64,000 nt of DNA from Magnaporthiopsis rhizophila (GCA_003049465.1 PYSS01000040.1:186001-250000), one strand, 5' to 3'. Numbered from the stretch's first letter, positions 32,101 to 45,381 are shown. Translations and numbers: made by a program. Notes: generated by a model not told the origin, from the sequence alone.

Positions 32101-35100
32101 TCTCGTCGGCGAGAATGCCGTTGATGCCCTGCTCGTACAGATTCACCAGCCAATTGAGACCCTTGAGCTGGTACTCCTTGAGAGTCGCCGTCAGGAGCTT
32201 GGGCTGCTCGATATCGACGTCTCCGAGACCGGTGGGGTTCTGGAAGTTCATCTCGCCGTCCTCGTCTGGCTCGTCGTCGTTGTTGAAGTTGCGAGCCTTC
32301 CTCTGGGCCTCGGCAATGGCGTTCTGAGCGTTGGCCATGGCCGCAGCCTGGAGCGTGGCGTCGTCTTCGGCATCGAAGTCGAGGTTCTCAAAGTTCGTAA
32401 CCTTGGCCGCGACGGGACCCGTGGGCTCCTCGACGTTGAGCTTGGCTGTCTCGGGCGCCTTGTCCTTGTTCTCCTCGGCGGCCACTTCGGGACGGTCCGT
32501 GCTCCGCTCGACCTCGTCCGTCTTGATCTTCTTGCCGATGAAGTGCGAGTACAGCTCCGTCTGCGAGATGAGGAAGTTGAGCTTCCGCTTCTGCCTGGCA
32601 GCTTCGCGGTCTGCCTCCTCCTTCCGCGCATTCTCGAGCTCCTGGCGCTCGGCGGCCTTGCGGAGATCCCGCTCCTCACGCTCATTGCGCTTCCAGAAGC
32701 CCATCATGTCGCGCATCACGCGCTTGGCCCTGGCTTGGAGATCCTTGGTGCCCTTGTTGGTGCGCAGCTGCCACCTCTTGGCCTCCTTGGAAGCAAGGAT
32801 GGCAGTCTTCTTCAGGTTGGAAGCCTTGTTAGAGTGGGACTCGACCGCCAGCTTGAAAACCTTGCTGACATCTTTGCGAGCCATGTCGCGCCAGATTTGG
32901 TCATATATCTGATTGTAGCCCTTGGAGAGGAACCTCGTCTCGAGGCTGTCCTTAGGCTCCTCGGCGACGGCGGCCTTCTCCTTCTTCTTCTTGCCCTCCT
33001 TCTCCTTGGGCTCCTCGGGCTCCTTAGGCTCTTCTGGCTCCTTGCTATCCTTGTCCTTATCGCTCTCCTCCCTGGAAGGCTTCTTGTTGACCTTGATGCG
33101 TATCTTGGCCGTGGTCTCCTCCTTGGTGGGGAGCTCTTTGCCGGCGTCCAGGGCAGCCTGAGCAGCTTCGGCCGAGTCCTTCTCTGCCTGCTTCTGTTCC
33201 TTAGACTTCTTGGGGCGGTTCCCTGCACGGCCCTTGCCCTTCTTCCCGGGCTCCATGTTGTCGGCAGTGAAGGTGGCCATGGTACCACCCTCCAGGTTGA
33301 GATCTAGGGATGGGAGCGTGCGCGCAGGCCCCTTGATGCCCTTCTGCAGGATGAGCTTGGTCTGTTGGGCCTTCTTGTTTGCCCTCTCAGCCTCGCGCAG
33401 CAGCTTTTGGCGCTCCTGCTCATCCTTGGTCGATCTGGCTTTGGCCAAGGCTGCCTCCTTCTGCTCTATAGTGACAGCCATCGACTTCTCCCGGCGGCGC
33501 TTCCGTTGCATGTCCTTCTTGCGTTCCTTCTCGGCGAACAGCTCCTGGTCGCGGACCTCCTTGAGGGCGGCATCGTAGTGTTCGTCGCTGAAGCGAAGCT
33601 TCCCGAGTGTAACGTGCACGCCGAGCTTGCGTATCATGAGGTCGCTGTATTCGTGCCTCCGCTGGGCACGGGACACGTCTTCGAGGTTCTCCATGCGCTT
33701 CTGTCGCTTCCGACGCGACTGGAGGTACATATCCCTATCGTCGGCATAGTCAGACTCGTCGACGCTTAGCTCGTCCAGTTCCTCCATCCGAGAGAGGATA
33801 GCCTTTTCTTGGTCGGCAGCGAAGCCCTTCTGCTTGGTCTGACCGTTGGCCTGGCGCTTGGCAGGGAGCCGCGACTGGGACGGCGTCTCGTATTTAGCCG
33901 AGGCGCGGCGGGACTTGGGTGTGGGCTCGGTCGCTTTAACGTCTGAGACGCGGCTCTTGGAGATGGTTGACCTCCGGGACGCCTTGAGAACTCGCTCCTT
34001 CTTCTCAACCCTCGGTCGCCTCTCCACCTTCTCGGCCTTTTCGGCGTCGTCGGTCTTTTCGACCTTGACGGCTTTAGCTGGGGTTTGGCGTTTGGCTACC
34101 TTTTCAGGCTCCTCGTTGGCTTCAGGCTCGTCGTCGTCTTGTGGCCCATCAGGGGACTTCGTGGCTTCTTCCATAACTTCATCTGCGACGTCTTCCACGT
34201 CTTCAGGCTGAGGCGACGGCACCCTAGATGCTTCCTCCTCCTCATCCTCCTCCTCAACCGGCTTAGGTCTAGAGGACGGCACCTCGGGTTCAGGTTCTGG
34301 CGTGTCGACGACGACGGGCGATCTTGGCCTGGGCTTCGGGGGCGGCTCGGAGCTCGATAGGATGTTGGAGAAGGACATAAGCTCTGCAGCACGACTTGAG
34401 GTCTGTAAGGGATTGGGAGTCAGCAGTCGCCCACAAACAGATTCCCCATCGAGGATGGGTCTGGTGGTAAATCCACCATCATTGTCGCCATCGAGGACAC
34501 ATACCCCTGTCGACGTCGACGCCTTCGCGGCGGGCGACTCGTTGCCAGTCATGGAGGGCAACGGGCTGGCGACCGACGGCGGGTTCAGGATGCCTGACGA
34601 TGCCATCTGGGGCGGCCGGCTGGGTGGGCTGATGGACCCAGCAGTAGCGGCGGCCGGATTAGGATGCGAGCGTGACACAGGGCTTCGCGGGGGATATGAT
34701 GGCGGCGGCGCGGGTGACGTATAGCTGCTGTTCTTGCTGTAATACGGGCCCGCTTCGGCGGGTGGCTGCGTGGGATATGGGTATGGGTCGCGATGCTGCT
34801 GGATGGCGATGTGGTCAATTTGGGGCCCGGTCGGGGACGCGACTCGATGGGACTGGTGGCAAGGAAGGGAGAGGTGATTGATTGCGTTTAGGGTGGTGTG
34901 AATTTTTTGAAAGTTCTCGGCCACGGGCACGCGTTGGGCTTGGGCAGGGGTGCAATAGGAGTAAAAGGAAAATCCAGTGTGGCTCATGCGCCCGGCGGCG
35001 TAACGATAGCGAAACACCACGATTGGGGATAAAGTTGGCCGCTGCGGTAGTAGGCAGGGTAGCAGCAGGATATCCAACGGGGGGCGGGTGGATGGGAGAA

Positions 35101-35807
35101 AAAGTGAAGACGAAGAGGCGGGAATTTTGGGTTTTTGTCAGTTCTCGCATTTCACTTGTACGCACCTTGGGCGTCGACACCTGAGGCGGCGCGTTGTGCC
35201 ATGAGTTCGCAGCGTCAGAAGTCCTCCGCTCCCGCGCCGCCGACGTCGTCGTGTCGGTGGTCGGATCGTAGAAGCTCCCCTTGGCCGGCTTCTCGCGCGG
35301 CGCGGGCGGCGGCGGCGGAGGATGCTCGCGAACGTCCTGCGAATAGTAGCCTGGGGGCGCGTGCAGGCCCGGCGAGCGGTTGACGGCCTGGGGCTGCTGG
35401 AGACTTGACGATATTCCCGACGAGTGTGGCGGGTGCTGGACGCCCATGGGAAAGGCAGGGCCGCCAGGGGGCTGTGCGAAGGGGCTGTGGAGGACGGACG
35501 AGCGCTGCTGGTGGTGATGCGAGTGCGGCGGTGGCGAGTGCTGGCCGGCGGAGCCGTTCAGAACGGAGTGTGCGCCCGGTGGAGAGTTGGAATAGTGATG
35601 CTGCTGGTGTTGCGGATGGTGGAATTCTGGCTGGGTTGGTGAGCGAAGGCTGAAAGGGGGCCGTGGGCCGGCAGGCGATGCTTGGTTGGTCGATCCGGGC
35701 GCTGGCGGGTTCAAAATGTGGTGGCGGCGCCTGCTGCGGTCCTGCTCGTCATCCTCGTACATGCCAGACGGCTGGGCCAGCACGGTCGAGCGGAAATTCG
35801 ACTCCAT
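29118..35807 (-). CDS. INO80: INO80 chromatin-remodelling ATPase
   Basis: The motor subunit of the INO80 nucleosome-remodelling complex in the nucleus. Exons are 35807-35166, 34852-34505, 34402-29728 and 29278-29118, all in phase, giving 1941 residues. The N-terminus is Pro/His/Ser-rich and disordered. A long charged region carrying the DBINO/HSA-type segment leads into the split SNF2 ATPase. Visible motifs are DEMGLGKT (Walker A), LDEAQAIKS (DEAQ box), LLTGTPIQNN, the HSA-linked basic helices, the INO80-specific insertion between lobes, and the second lobe with STRAGGLGINL and DRAHRLGQTRQV. The last exon was found by joining YHEG to EGHFDDGNK across a 449-nt intron. Reading straight on gives an unrelated tail instead. 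The 102-nt second intron is divisible by three with no stop. Two exons of leader-type GC-rich DNA precede it. Confidence 0.93.
34403..34504 (-). other. 102-nt stop-free, frame-preserving intron in INO80
   Basis: GTATGT donor, CTGAC branch site and TTACAG acceptor, a textbook fungal intron. It is exactly 34 codons long with no stop, so retention would insert 34 residues before the SSRAAELMSF segment. Confidence 0.75.
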
Positions 35808-38520
35808 CCTGTCTATCTCTGGCACGCACGCTCGTTTCCCCCCCAGGTTGCCCGTTGCGAGGCAAAATCAGGGTCCGAACGACTGCCTCGATGTCCTCGG
35901 TGTCCAAGGCGCGACTACTTCTACCTGCGACGCATCGGCCCTGGCCTGACGGCAAGCTCCTCTGCTAGATCCCGCGCCTGCGTGCGACAGATGTGCATTC
36001 ACCCAACCCCCGAATCTGCTACACCCTCCTTGGACGGTTTAGGTATGGGTCTTCGTTGGCGCGGAGGCTTGCTTCTGCGCGGGTGTGGCGGATCGTCTGG
36101 CGCGCGTGCGAAAAGCTGGCGCGGGCAGGGTGGAGGAGGCGGACAAGGAAGTCTATAGCTTGGCAACGCGAGGGCTGCGGGTACGATGCGGCTGCACGGG
36201 TGGTGTGGTGTGGTGCGGTGCGCGTATCGTCGTCGTCGTGGATTCCGAGATAGTCCGGGGTAATGGCGGCAGGGATGGAGTGATGGATGGGGGAGGTGTG
36301 AGGACGTGTCGAGCGAGGGAGTAGGTTGAGTGTTGAGGGAAAAATTCGCAATCAAAGTTGCTGCTCGTGGCCCGCCCGGAGTGGTCGTCTCTGCTAGGTT
36401 GCCATTGAAGGTGCAGGTGGGAGTAGCGTCGACCGACGGGGATGCCAAGAAATTGCCTCGACCGAATCCGCAGATAAAACTGGGGGACGGGGGTGATGTG
36501 AATCGGGTGTCTTTTACAATACTTTTTTTTATTTTTTTTTTTATTTTTTTTTTTATGTCTTTCTGTCTCTCACTGGTGATGGGCGGTGACGGGGAGGCGT
36601 CGCCGTCGAAACCGTTGGGCACTGGCTGCTGAGTAAACGAGGAAATTCACAGGCGCGGCGTGCTGGCACCGGGTCGCGGTGGGTGGAGAGGCGCGGTTCG
36701 CGCAGCAGCTGGCGAGGCGGTCGTGAGGCCGATGATGATGCAGCGCCTCGCTGTTTGCTGTATGGGAAAGAAAGGAAATGGCGGCGAAGGGGCAGAGGGA
36801 TGGGATGGTTGATGGGGAGGGGAGATGGTTCACGATTAGGTGCTCGCCGTTATTGCTACCGTCTGGTCCGCTGTCCCAATTCCCGCCTCCAATCTGCCCC
36901 TTTGGCCGCCGTCTCTGCCATTCTCTGCTCACCTCCTCGCGAAGGTGATCCATCCAGCCCACACACACATCTCTCCCGGCACCACCCCAGAACCGGACCC
37001 GCCCCAGAACGTCAAGTCGTTGGGATATGGCCACACCCCCTGCACTTGTTTTAGGGCTGGGGCCAGGGGGTCTGGAACCGCCCGCCCGTCCGTCCCGGTC
37101 TGGGAGAGCCGAGATTGGCCCTTTCCATGATTCTGCTGTGCTGCTGCTGGTGCCAGATCGCCGAATCTCGCGCCTTTACCCCCATAGGTAACATCTCCTG
37201 GCATGCCGGAGAAAAAGCCAACACAGCATAGGCGCCTGGTTAACCAAGCCTGCGCCCGCCTCCACGCCCAACGAGAAAACTGGCATTAGGCGGTCGACGG
37301 TCGCATGTTGGCGGAAGCACACGGGCGACACTGTCAGGTCCTCCCAGTCCTCCGTATCCTGTTGCCACACCCTGACACAAGCTAAAATCCAAGAAAAATA
37401 AGCCCTCGGCCCTCGTTCCATGAGCCTCGTTTCCAGCGGCATGCGTCCGTGCCCGTCTTTTGTTTTCGGTTTCTTTTCTTCTCTATTGTCTAGTACCGCT
37501 GCCATCGGAAACCTGCAGCTCTCACTGTGAACCTGCTGTCTGTGCCTCTCCCGTATCCAATGTTTTTTCTCTTCCTCCATTCCTTTTCTTTGCCTCAATC
37601 GCCTTCCTTTTCCGCCCCCACACGTCGATCCCCACCCAAGCCACGCAAGCCTCTCTCCGCATCGGGGCAAACAACAAACAAAGCCGCCCGAACAATGGAA
37701 CTCAAATGTTTGCGAGCGTCACGACACACACCACACATATGGTCCGTTCGTTCGTCTAGGTGGAAGGCTTTTGGTATCACTGTTTCCATTTGATCGACCG
37801 GGCACCTCCCTCCCTAACCCAAACCGTTTGGGGCGCCTCATAAACGCATAGAGGAACACCAGGCCTCATTCCATTCCAACAGTCCATGATTTGCCTCCTG
37901 GGCGGCTTCCATCCAACTTGCATCCACGTCAGCACCGGGTGGATTCCGTCAGTTCCTCCCACACAGGTCCCAGTCATTTTTGTCCAACGTGCACATCGCA
38001 TTGGTGTGCGCATTCCGTCCACGCGCCATCTGTGTATAATGAAAAATCGCCACAGCCTGATCTGTAAACCCAAATTTGAACACTTTAGGCGAGTTAATCC
38101 TATGTCTTTGGGAGACAATCTTTTCGCGGTAAAAGTTCCCATCCACGCTGGCTGTGGATGCCCATGCTCCAAATCACGTTTTCCACGCCAAGGCTCAACA
38201 TCGCCCTCCGCCGTCTCAGATCCCGAGGAAACCAGCCTTATTCCAGGATACCACCCTGTCTATACTGTACATACAACCAAAGCCGTGTAAAAACCACATA
38301 TGCTTATGCTAAGGCCGTACAGGATGTGCATCATCTCTCATCATTCTACCAACCTAATCTATGGCAAGAAAACGACGATCCGTGACGCAGAAAATCGTCC
38401 ACGGAAAATGAAGGAAAAGCAAACCAAGCCATCCATGCCAAGTTGACCTAAAGAGAACAAGAAAGGAAAAGGAAAGCTGCGGCATTTTGTGAAACGACAA
38501 GCAAGACGGGAAACAAAATT
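35808..38520. other. Long intergenic region upstream of INO80
   Basis: About 2.7 kb between the INO80 start and the ARB1 stop, both on the minus strand. It contains AT-rich T/A runs at about 36520-36555 and GC-rich leader-like DNA next to INO80. No ORF has family resemblance. Confidence 0.6.
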
Positions 38521-40625
38521 TTAGACTGCGCCGGAGGAAATCATCTTCTTCCTCAGGTAGTTCTTGTATTCTCCTATCGAGCCGTCCCACGGCTTGATGG
38601 TCTTGTTCTCGCAGACCAAAATCTGCTTGGCGATCTTGTCGAGCAACCTGGCGAGGAGGAAGAGGGAGTCAGCGAGTTGTTACAGAATAAAAAAGAGGGT
38701 AGGAAGGAGTTGGCAGCTCTTACCTAAAGTCGTGACTGACGACGATAACACCACCACTAAAGGCATTAATGGCGTCTGCCAGACTGTCAATCGTAGGAAT
38801 ATCCAGACCGTTGGTGGGCTCGTCCAGCAGCAGCATGTTGGGGCTGTCGATGGCGAGCAGCGCGAATACGATACGGCTCTTCTGACCGTCCGACAGAGTG
38901 CCGATCAATGACGTCTGTGCCTCACCAGTCAGGCCATAGCGGCCCAGCTGTTGCCTCCAGTACTGGTAGTCCTGCGACTTGTCAGAGTACTTGTCCCGCA
39001 CGAAATCGAGGGCCGATTTGGTCAGGTCCAGTTGCTCGGCCGAGTGCTGCGAGTACAGGCCCATCTTCAGGTGGGTGTGCCTCGTCACGGCTCCCTCTCG
39101 TGGCGACAGCTTGCCCGTCATCAGACGGAGGAGAGTCGACTTGCCCACACCGTTGGGCCCGACAAGGGCCGTTCGCGAGTCCATGTCGAAGCCGAGGTCA
39201 AGGTTGCGGTACAGGTCGTCCTTGGGGTCGCCCGAGTAGGAGAAGGTGACGTTGTCGAACGAAAGCACTGGGGGAGGCAGCTTCTCGACATCGGCGAACC
39301 GGAAGGTGAAGACCCTGTCCTGGTGCACGGGCTGAATGAAGCCGTCGGCCTCCATCTTGTCGAGGATCTTTTGCCGCGACTTGGCCTGCCTGACCAGGTT
39401 GGCATAGGTACCGGCGCTGGCGATGAACTTTTTGATGTGTGCAATCTCCTCCTGCTGCTTGTGGTACGCCTTCATCTGGTTGGTCTCCTGCTCGGACCGG
39501 GTCTTTTGGTACGAGTCGTAGTTACCACCGTAGTAGATAAGCTGCCTCAAACGCATGTCGATCATATTGGTGCAGACACCGTTGAGGAAGTCCATCGAGT
39601 GGGACACGAGCACCAGGGTCCGCTCCCACTTCTTGAGGTACTCCTCGAGCCACACGCACGCCTCCAGGTCCAGATGTGCCGTCGGGTCGTCGAGAAGCAG
39701 GAGAGATGGCTTGACGAAAAGGGCCTTGGCAAGGGCCACCCTCATCCTCCAGCCACCGGACATATCCTTGGTCTTCTTGTGGATGGTAGTCTTGTTGAAG
39801 CCGAGACCGGTGAGAATCAGGGCGGCACGAGTTGAGAAGGTTGAGGGGTCCATTTTGTCCATGTGCTGTTGGGGAGACGGATTTCGTTAGTAGTGTTCAT
39901 TTGATATTGGTATAACAGGTGATGAGGATGTGGTTTGGGCCGCGAGGCTGACATGCCCGGCTAATTTTACTTACGTCGTAAAGGTCCATGAGGATGGGGC
40001 TCTCTGGGCCCTCCTCCTCCAGAAGCTTCTCGGCCAGGGCGTCTAGCCGCTTCAACTCATTCTCGGCCTCGGTGACGACCCATTCGAGCGCGCCGAGGTC
40101 TGAAGGGGGAGCGCCCTCGTTGAGAAGGTATATGTCGACGTGCTGAGGGACCGGGTACTCGCGCGCGGCGATAGCCTTGAGAAGTGTACTCTTGCCGCAG
40201 CCGTTCTCTCCCAACAGACCATATCTCCGGCCATACGAAAGCTCCAGGGTCGTGTCCGTGATAAGGACGCGGCCGTGGAACACCAGACTGGCACTGGTGA
40301 TCTTGACATCCTTGCTTTGCTCGAGGGAGGAAAGAACACCGGTGGTGACACGGTCAGACAAGCCGTGCTTGTCCATCTGCTCGGCCAGGCGCTTCACCTC
40401 GTCGGCCTTGTCGGCGCCGGTGGCGGGCTCGTCGCTCCCGATGGGGTTTCCGTTCCCATCGAGCTCGGGTTCGTCGCCGTTGACGGATCCTGCAGCGCTA
40501 GCAACCTTGGACCCGGCCTTGGATCCGGCCTTGGATCCGGCCTTGGAGCGGGACGCAACCGTCTTCTTCTCCTTGCCCTCAGCGGCCTTCTTGGCGAGCC
40601 GCTTCTCCTTGGAGGAGGACACCAT
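38521..40625 (-). CDS. ARB1: ABC-F ATPase Arb1, ribosome biogenesis/translation factor
   Basis: A soluble twin-cassette ABC-F protein needed for 40S and 60S subunit maturation and related to factors that act in ribosome quality control. Exons are 40625-39975, 39865-38724 and 38647-38521, giving 639 residues, close to yeast Arb1 (610). Two cassettes are visible. The first has GENGCGKST, a DMSGGWRMRVALAKALF signature and LLLLDDPTAHLDLEACVWLE. The second has GPNGVGKST, LSDGQKSR and LLLDEPTNGLDIPTID. No membrane segments are seen, as expected. The N-terminus has a short repeat of AGSK units in a Lys/Ser-rich region. The final exon codes for the conserved tail after HDFR. Confidence 0.94.
40497..40550 (-). 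repeat. Tandem AGSK-coding repeat in ARB1
   Basis: A 12-nt unit coding for Ala-Gly-Ser-Lys is repeated three to four times with near-identical DNA near the Arb1 N-terminus. Copy number is likely variable between strains. Confidence 0.7.
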
Positions 40626-41829
40626 TCTTGCGGTGGTTTATCGAGTGGCTCTCGAAGGACTGTCAAGGAGTAATTGCGAGGAGAATTTCCACTGTCGAAC
40701 AGATCGACTGGTAGCGTGCTACGCCTGTCTTTGACTGGATCGACGGGAAAGGAGAACAATGAAAACTGATTAAAAAAGAAAGAAACGCTAGAAAAAAAAA
40801 GCCAACAAAAAAGTTCCGCAGAGTCAAGAGGAATGGCTGGCTGGCCAAATGGACCCCTTCCAGGTTATTGACGTGGGCGGGAGGTGGGGGGACTTGGTTT
40901 GGTGGTGGGGTTGCCTTCGAATTTTTTGACTTGGTTCTGATAAGTCAACGATAGTGGCCTTATATCCTTCAGGCATCGATCCGGTACCTTGTGGCGAATT
41001 ATTGTGGGTTTTGTCACCAACTGTTGCCTCTATGCGTGTCAGCCTGCGAAGTGCGGCGTGTCGGTCCATCGCCCAGCGGCGGTTTGTGCAGCCGAAGGCT
41101 GTCATAATTGCCCCCTCGTACTCGAACCTTTCTGCTAATCTCCTACCGGCTGATGGGGCTGATGATGTTCTGGCTGACCGTCTTCTCGTCGTGAATCTCA
41201 TACGAGAACTTCGGGTGACGTCAGCCAAAGCCGCCCGCCCCCTCCACTCTGCTTGGGCGGCAGCGGCAGTAGGGCTCCCCACTGGGTCCATACAATTCTT
41301 CCGGAACGTAACCTGATGAGCATGGATGTGTTCATGAGTGGAATGGAGGGGTCGAGGACGGGGCATGATACCTGGTCCATCGCTTCTTCGCTTGGCTGGG
41401 GGATAGGTAGTCGTTGTTTTTTCTGGGGGTGGGAAGGGATGGCTGGGGATAAAAAAAGAAACCCCTGCCATTTTGGGAGCCACTAGCCTACTGCCTTGTT
41501 AACGAACTCGGTAAATCGACAGAGGAAGAAGTTTGAAACCTCATGTTTTTAATAGTTCGCTTCCGGCCCCCGGGCTGGCTTCGAGAACACCGTTAAAGGC
41601 GGGAGTCTGAGGAGGCGCCGGCGCTTTGGAATTTGACACGGTGTCGCCTCCTCCGCAAAGACAAATTTACAAGAGTGTGATTCGGTCCTCTACCGCTGTT
41701 TTCAAGATATCATGGCGGGGCAAGGGAACGGCAACTTTCACGAGTAACGCAAATTCGGGGGGTAGAAAGCGGCGTGGAATGGTAGAAGGCCTGCCTAGGT
41801 ATTGAGGGGAGTTTTATGTACTTGTCCTT
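40626..41829. other. Intergenic region between ARB1 and YME2
   Basis: About 1.2 kb holding the ARB1 promoter and the YME2 3' end. ORFs on both strands are short and unrecognised. No gene seen. Confidence 0.65.
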
Positions 41830-44645
41830 TCACGCCTCCTGCTTCAAAATCTTTTTCAGCGCCGCCATCTCCACCTCCAGGGCCACGATCTTGCCGTGGC
41901 TGACGTTCAAGCTGTCCACAAGGTACTGCGCCCTGCGGTCCACGCCGGCGGGCTGCTTCGGCAAGGTGGCGAGCAGGGCCAGCTCGGCCTCGACCTTGTC
42001 AATCTTCTTGGTCTCGATTTTGACCAGCTCCGTGGCGACCTCGAGGTCCATGCGGGCCTTCAGGACCTTGTCCTCCGCCAGGAGCGCAAAGGCGGCTTGG
42101 TACACGGGCCTGCCGGCCTTGACGGCCTGCGGCCGCCCACGGGTCGACGTCACGGTGATCAGCTCCGCCGAAGCCAGGGCCTCGACCGCGCCGGCGCCGT
42201 CCGCGGCGGACGAAGTGGTGGAGGAGGCAAATATTGGCGAGAGTAGGATCTCGTTGTACCGAAGCGTCCCCTTGGCGGCGATCTCCCTGATCAGGTGCCA
42301 CGCCTGCTCGCTGGACCAGGCCTTCTCCGAGGGGGCGCCGCTCTTGCTGGCGGCAGCGGTGGATTTTCCGCCGAGGAGGAACATCTTGATGATCTCGGAC
42401 GAGCTCTGCTCCACGATATCTGTCACTGCCTGTCGCGGGGTCTGACCGCTCTTGAGCCGGCGCGCCAGAAACTCTAGGTCTGCCAGGCGGCCGCCAAGCG
42501 TGTCGATAACACTGTCGAGCTCGGTGAGGTCTCTTTCAACGGGCTGTGGTGAGTGGTGTTTGTGTGGGGCCTCCTGCTTGTTCCAGGGGAACCATCCTTC
42601 GGTTTGTTCCGCTGTTCCTGTTCCCGATTCCTTCCCCGTTCCTGATCCTGATCCTGCTTCCTTTCCTGATTCTTTTCTGTCCTGTTGTTGTCTCTTCAAG
42701 TCGGAAAGGGTCTCGCGGTCATACCCCTCAAGCTGGCTGAGTACATACTTTTTGGCTACCTCCGGTGACAGGTCCCCCAACGCGACCTGTCTGAAAACCC
42801 GGTCGGGAAGCGACTTGGAAAGCGATTTGGAATAGGAAGGGTCGTGGGTGAGGAAGATGACGTGGGCGATGTTGGACTGCACCAATGCTGCCGCCCAGTC
42901 CACAACTTTGTCGTAAACCAAAGATCCATCATCCGCCCGGTGCAGGAAGTTGTCGATAACAACAATGGCCCGTTTTTCCGGATGTGCTTCGAGGTAGGCG
43001 TCCTCCGACATATCGGCGTCCTTGTCATCACGGCGGCGGTCGATCAGCGAGACCTTCTTGAGGGCCGACATGGCTGTTTGCAGGATTTTGACGATTTGGG
43101 ACTCGAGCGTCTCGGAGAAGCCTGATTTTACCCCCGTGGTGCCTTGCACAGCTAGGTCGGCAAGGCTGCTCACGCTGTTAGCCCAGGAAAAAACAGGCCT
43201 GTAACCAACAGCAGCTGCCAGCCGTCGGATCGTCGCGCTCTCTCCACGGGCCTCCACGACAGGCTTGCAGTCGAGCATCAGCACGTTTGCGTGGTCTCCA
43301 AGGGCCTGATCCATAATAAGCTCTCGAGTGCCCGAGCCCCTGGGCCCCTGAACAACGATGAAGGTGCCTGTGGTCTCCATGAGCCAAGTATTGACCGAGT
43401 CGATAATGTCCTTCCGCTGCGTCCACAGGGCTTGCAGGCCTGCCTCATCGGCGACCTTGTTGTGGCGCCTGAAGACGCCACCAAAGTCCAACGTCTGGCG
43501 TTTGAACCAGCGGTACAGGCGGCTATTTGTGATATTGAGGGACTTTTGGATGTGTGCACTAATAAAGAACTCTCGGATAGGGTCGAAGACGGCGACGGTA
43601 AAGGCGGCCAGTAGTGCAGCCGCCAGGGGTATCACAATGCGGGGGTGGCCGGACAGCCAGTTCCAGATGTGGTGTGGCTTGACTTTGGACTCGTACGAAA
43701 GCCGTAGCTTGGTACCGCCCTTGCCCCCGCCCATGGCCTCGCCGACGAAGAAGCCGTGCAGGCAGTTGCGAGCCATGACGGCGTCACGGACTCGGCTAAA
43801 GTCGACGTATGCGTACCTGGGCGTGACTTTGGAGTCGAAGGGCTGCGGTGTAATCTCTGCAAGTTTGCCGTAGCCCCTAAAAAGGCTGTAGAGCGTCTCC
43901 TGTGACAACTCAACGGCGGCCGTATCCCCAGGGTTGGGGGGACAAAATTCGACCTTGACACGCGATGCAGGCGGACGGTATAAGTCTTCGAGCCAGGGGA
44001 CGCCCTTTACGAGCCCCACGCGGACCTTGGCAAAGGGATTGAACCAGGAGTGCAGCGGTGTCTCGAGCAGGTGTCTGGTGAGGGTCTTTTCGAGTTCTCG
44101 AGCGGACACCCTTGTGTCTGAACCACCGCCCGCGCCAAAATGGCTGAACTTGACGAAAACGCCGCCATCCTTGGGGCGTGGGATGACCTCGGTCACCTTG
44201 ACGGGCAGATCCGCAGGGATGGCGCGTTTCACGAGGGAGATAGGGTCGGTCATGCCCAGGGATGAGCTGCCGAATTTGCGGAGCAGCTCCGACAGATCTT
44301 CCTCGGCACGCCAGCGCCGAAGGAAGAAGGTGCTGAGGCCCAGGGGAAAGATATCTGCGTTGGCGTTAGTAAGGGATATTGCTGGCGGCAAAGGAGCGTC
44401 GATGGGCACTTACTATCGAAAAAGAGGATGGACTCGTTTTTGGCCGGGGTTATGTAGCCAATATTATCCTCTGCGTATGGCGTGCTCTTCCAGCGTCTGC
44501 CACTTTTCAGGTGGGACAGCAGTGGTGGTTTGATGCCCAGCGGGGTAACGACATGGCGACGGAGGGGGGAGCCTGTGACGGCTCGCTGGGCCAGCAGCCT
44601 TGACCGAGCGTCCGGGCCGAGGAGCAATCTACTGCTCCCGATCAT
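41830..44645 (-). CDS. YME2: Mitochondrial escape protein 2 (Yme2/Rna12), inner-membrane AAA-like protein
   Basis: An integral mitochondrial inner-membrane protein linked to mtDNA stability and nucleoid structure. Exons are 44645-44414 and 44354-41830, giving 918 residues. The first exon supplies an Arg/Ser-rich presequence (LLLGPDARSRLLAQRA) then the conserved DNIFPLGLS junction. An RRM-like fold (VKVEFCPP...YAYVDFS) comes before one membrane span (IVIPLAAALLAAFTVAVF). The RNA12/AAA-like region has GPRGSGTREL at the Walker A position, with Thr where Lys is usual, and VIVIDNFLH as the Walker B. A coiled-coil-like C-terminus follows. A Gly/Ser/Thr-rich insertion (about 560-600) is poorly conserved by look. 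The gene is head-to-head with the EMI1-like gene, 736 bases apart. Confidence 0.9.
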
Positions 44646-45381
44646 GACTGGTTGTCTTCATGCCGACTTTTACAGCGGAGATAATCTGGCGATATTTCCA
44701 GGCCGTTATGTTGGTGTGTGTGTGTGTGTGTGTACCTGGCTGATGAGGTCACCAAATTCATTGGTAGCGCATCTTTGTCCCTGCGGACTAAACTGGAACC
44801 CTGTCATTGCTATCGATAAGCGGGAGACCCATCGCCGGGAGCTTTCCGCCTCAACTTTCCATTTTGGGCACTGACCAAAAGGGAGAAATGATGGCTGCGA
44901 GAGCTTCAAAGGTGACCCGTTACTCTGAAGGGTGACCTAGTGCAAATAGCAAGATTGTTCATCAGACGTCACGCTCTACTGGCAATCCAATTGAAACGGA
45001 GAAAGTTGGATGTCAGTTAGAGTGGCAGGTAGGTGGTACCTATTTGGTGGCTCTAACTAGCAACTGCCCCTCATACAATTCCATTTTCAGCGCCCCTCGC
45101 GTCCCAACCCTTTGGTCAGCGATGTTCCAGTTGACCAACCAAATTTGCGCAAAGTCAATGCGATCCTGGCTTGAGTTGACGTCTAAGCTGCATGCGACAC
45201 CAGGCTTCTTGTCTACCCCTCACTTTAATACCATTTGAACAACCGAGACTCGGACGAGCATCGCCTGACAACATCCTGAATCTCTGCGCTTCCTCTTCCG
45301 CGGATTTTCTCCTCCCATAACGAGTACGACACAGCGCGCGCCGACACGACAAACAACCGAGCAAAACGAAGTCAATACACA
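44646..45381. other. Divergent promoter region, YME2 / EMI1-like
   Basis: 736 bases between two gene starts. A GT dinucleotide run of about 20 bases lies at 44712-44732. No gene seen. Both flanking products are mitochondrial in the families concerned, so a shared promoter is possible but unproven. Confidence 0.6.

Noticed and set aside
31286..33307. 673-codon plus-strand open frame over INO80
   Set aside because: Shadow of the ATPase-coding strand; the Ino80 motifs on the minus strand settle the matter.
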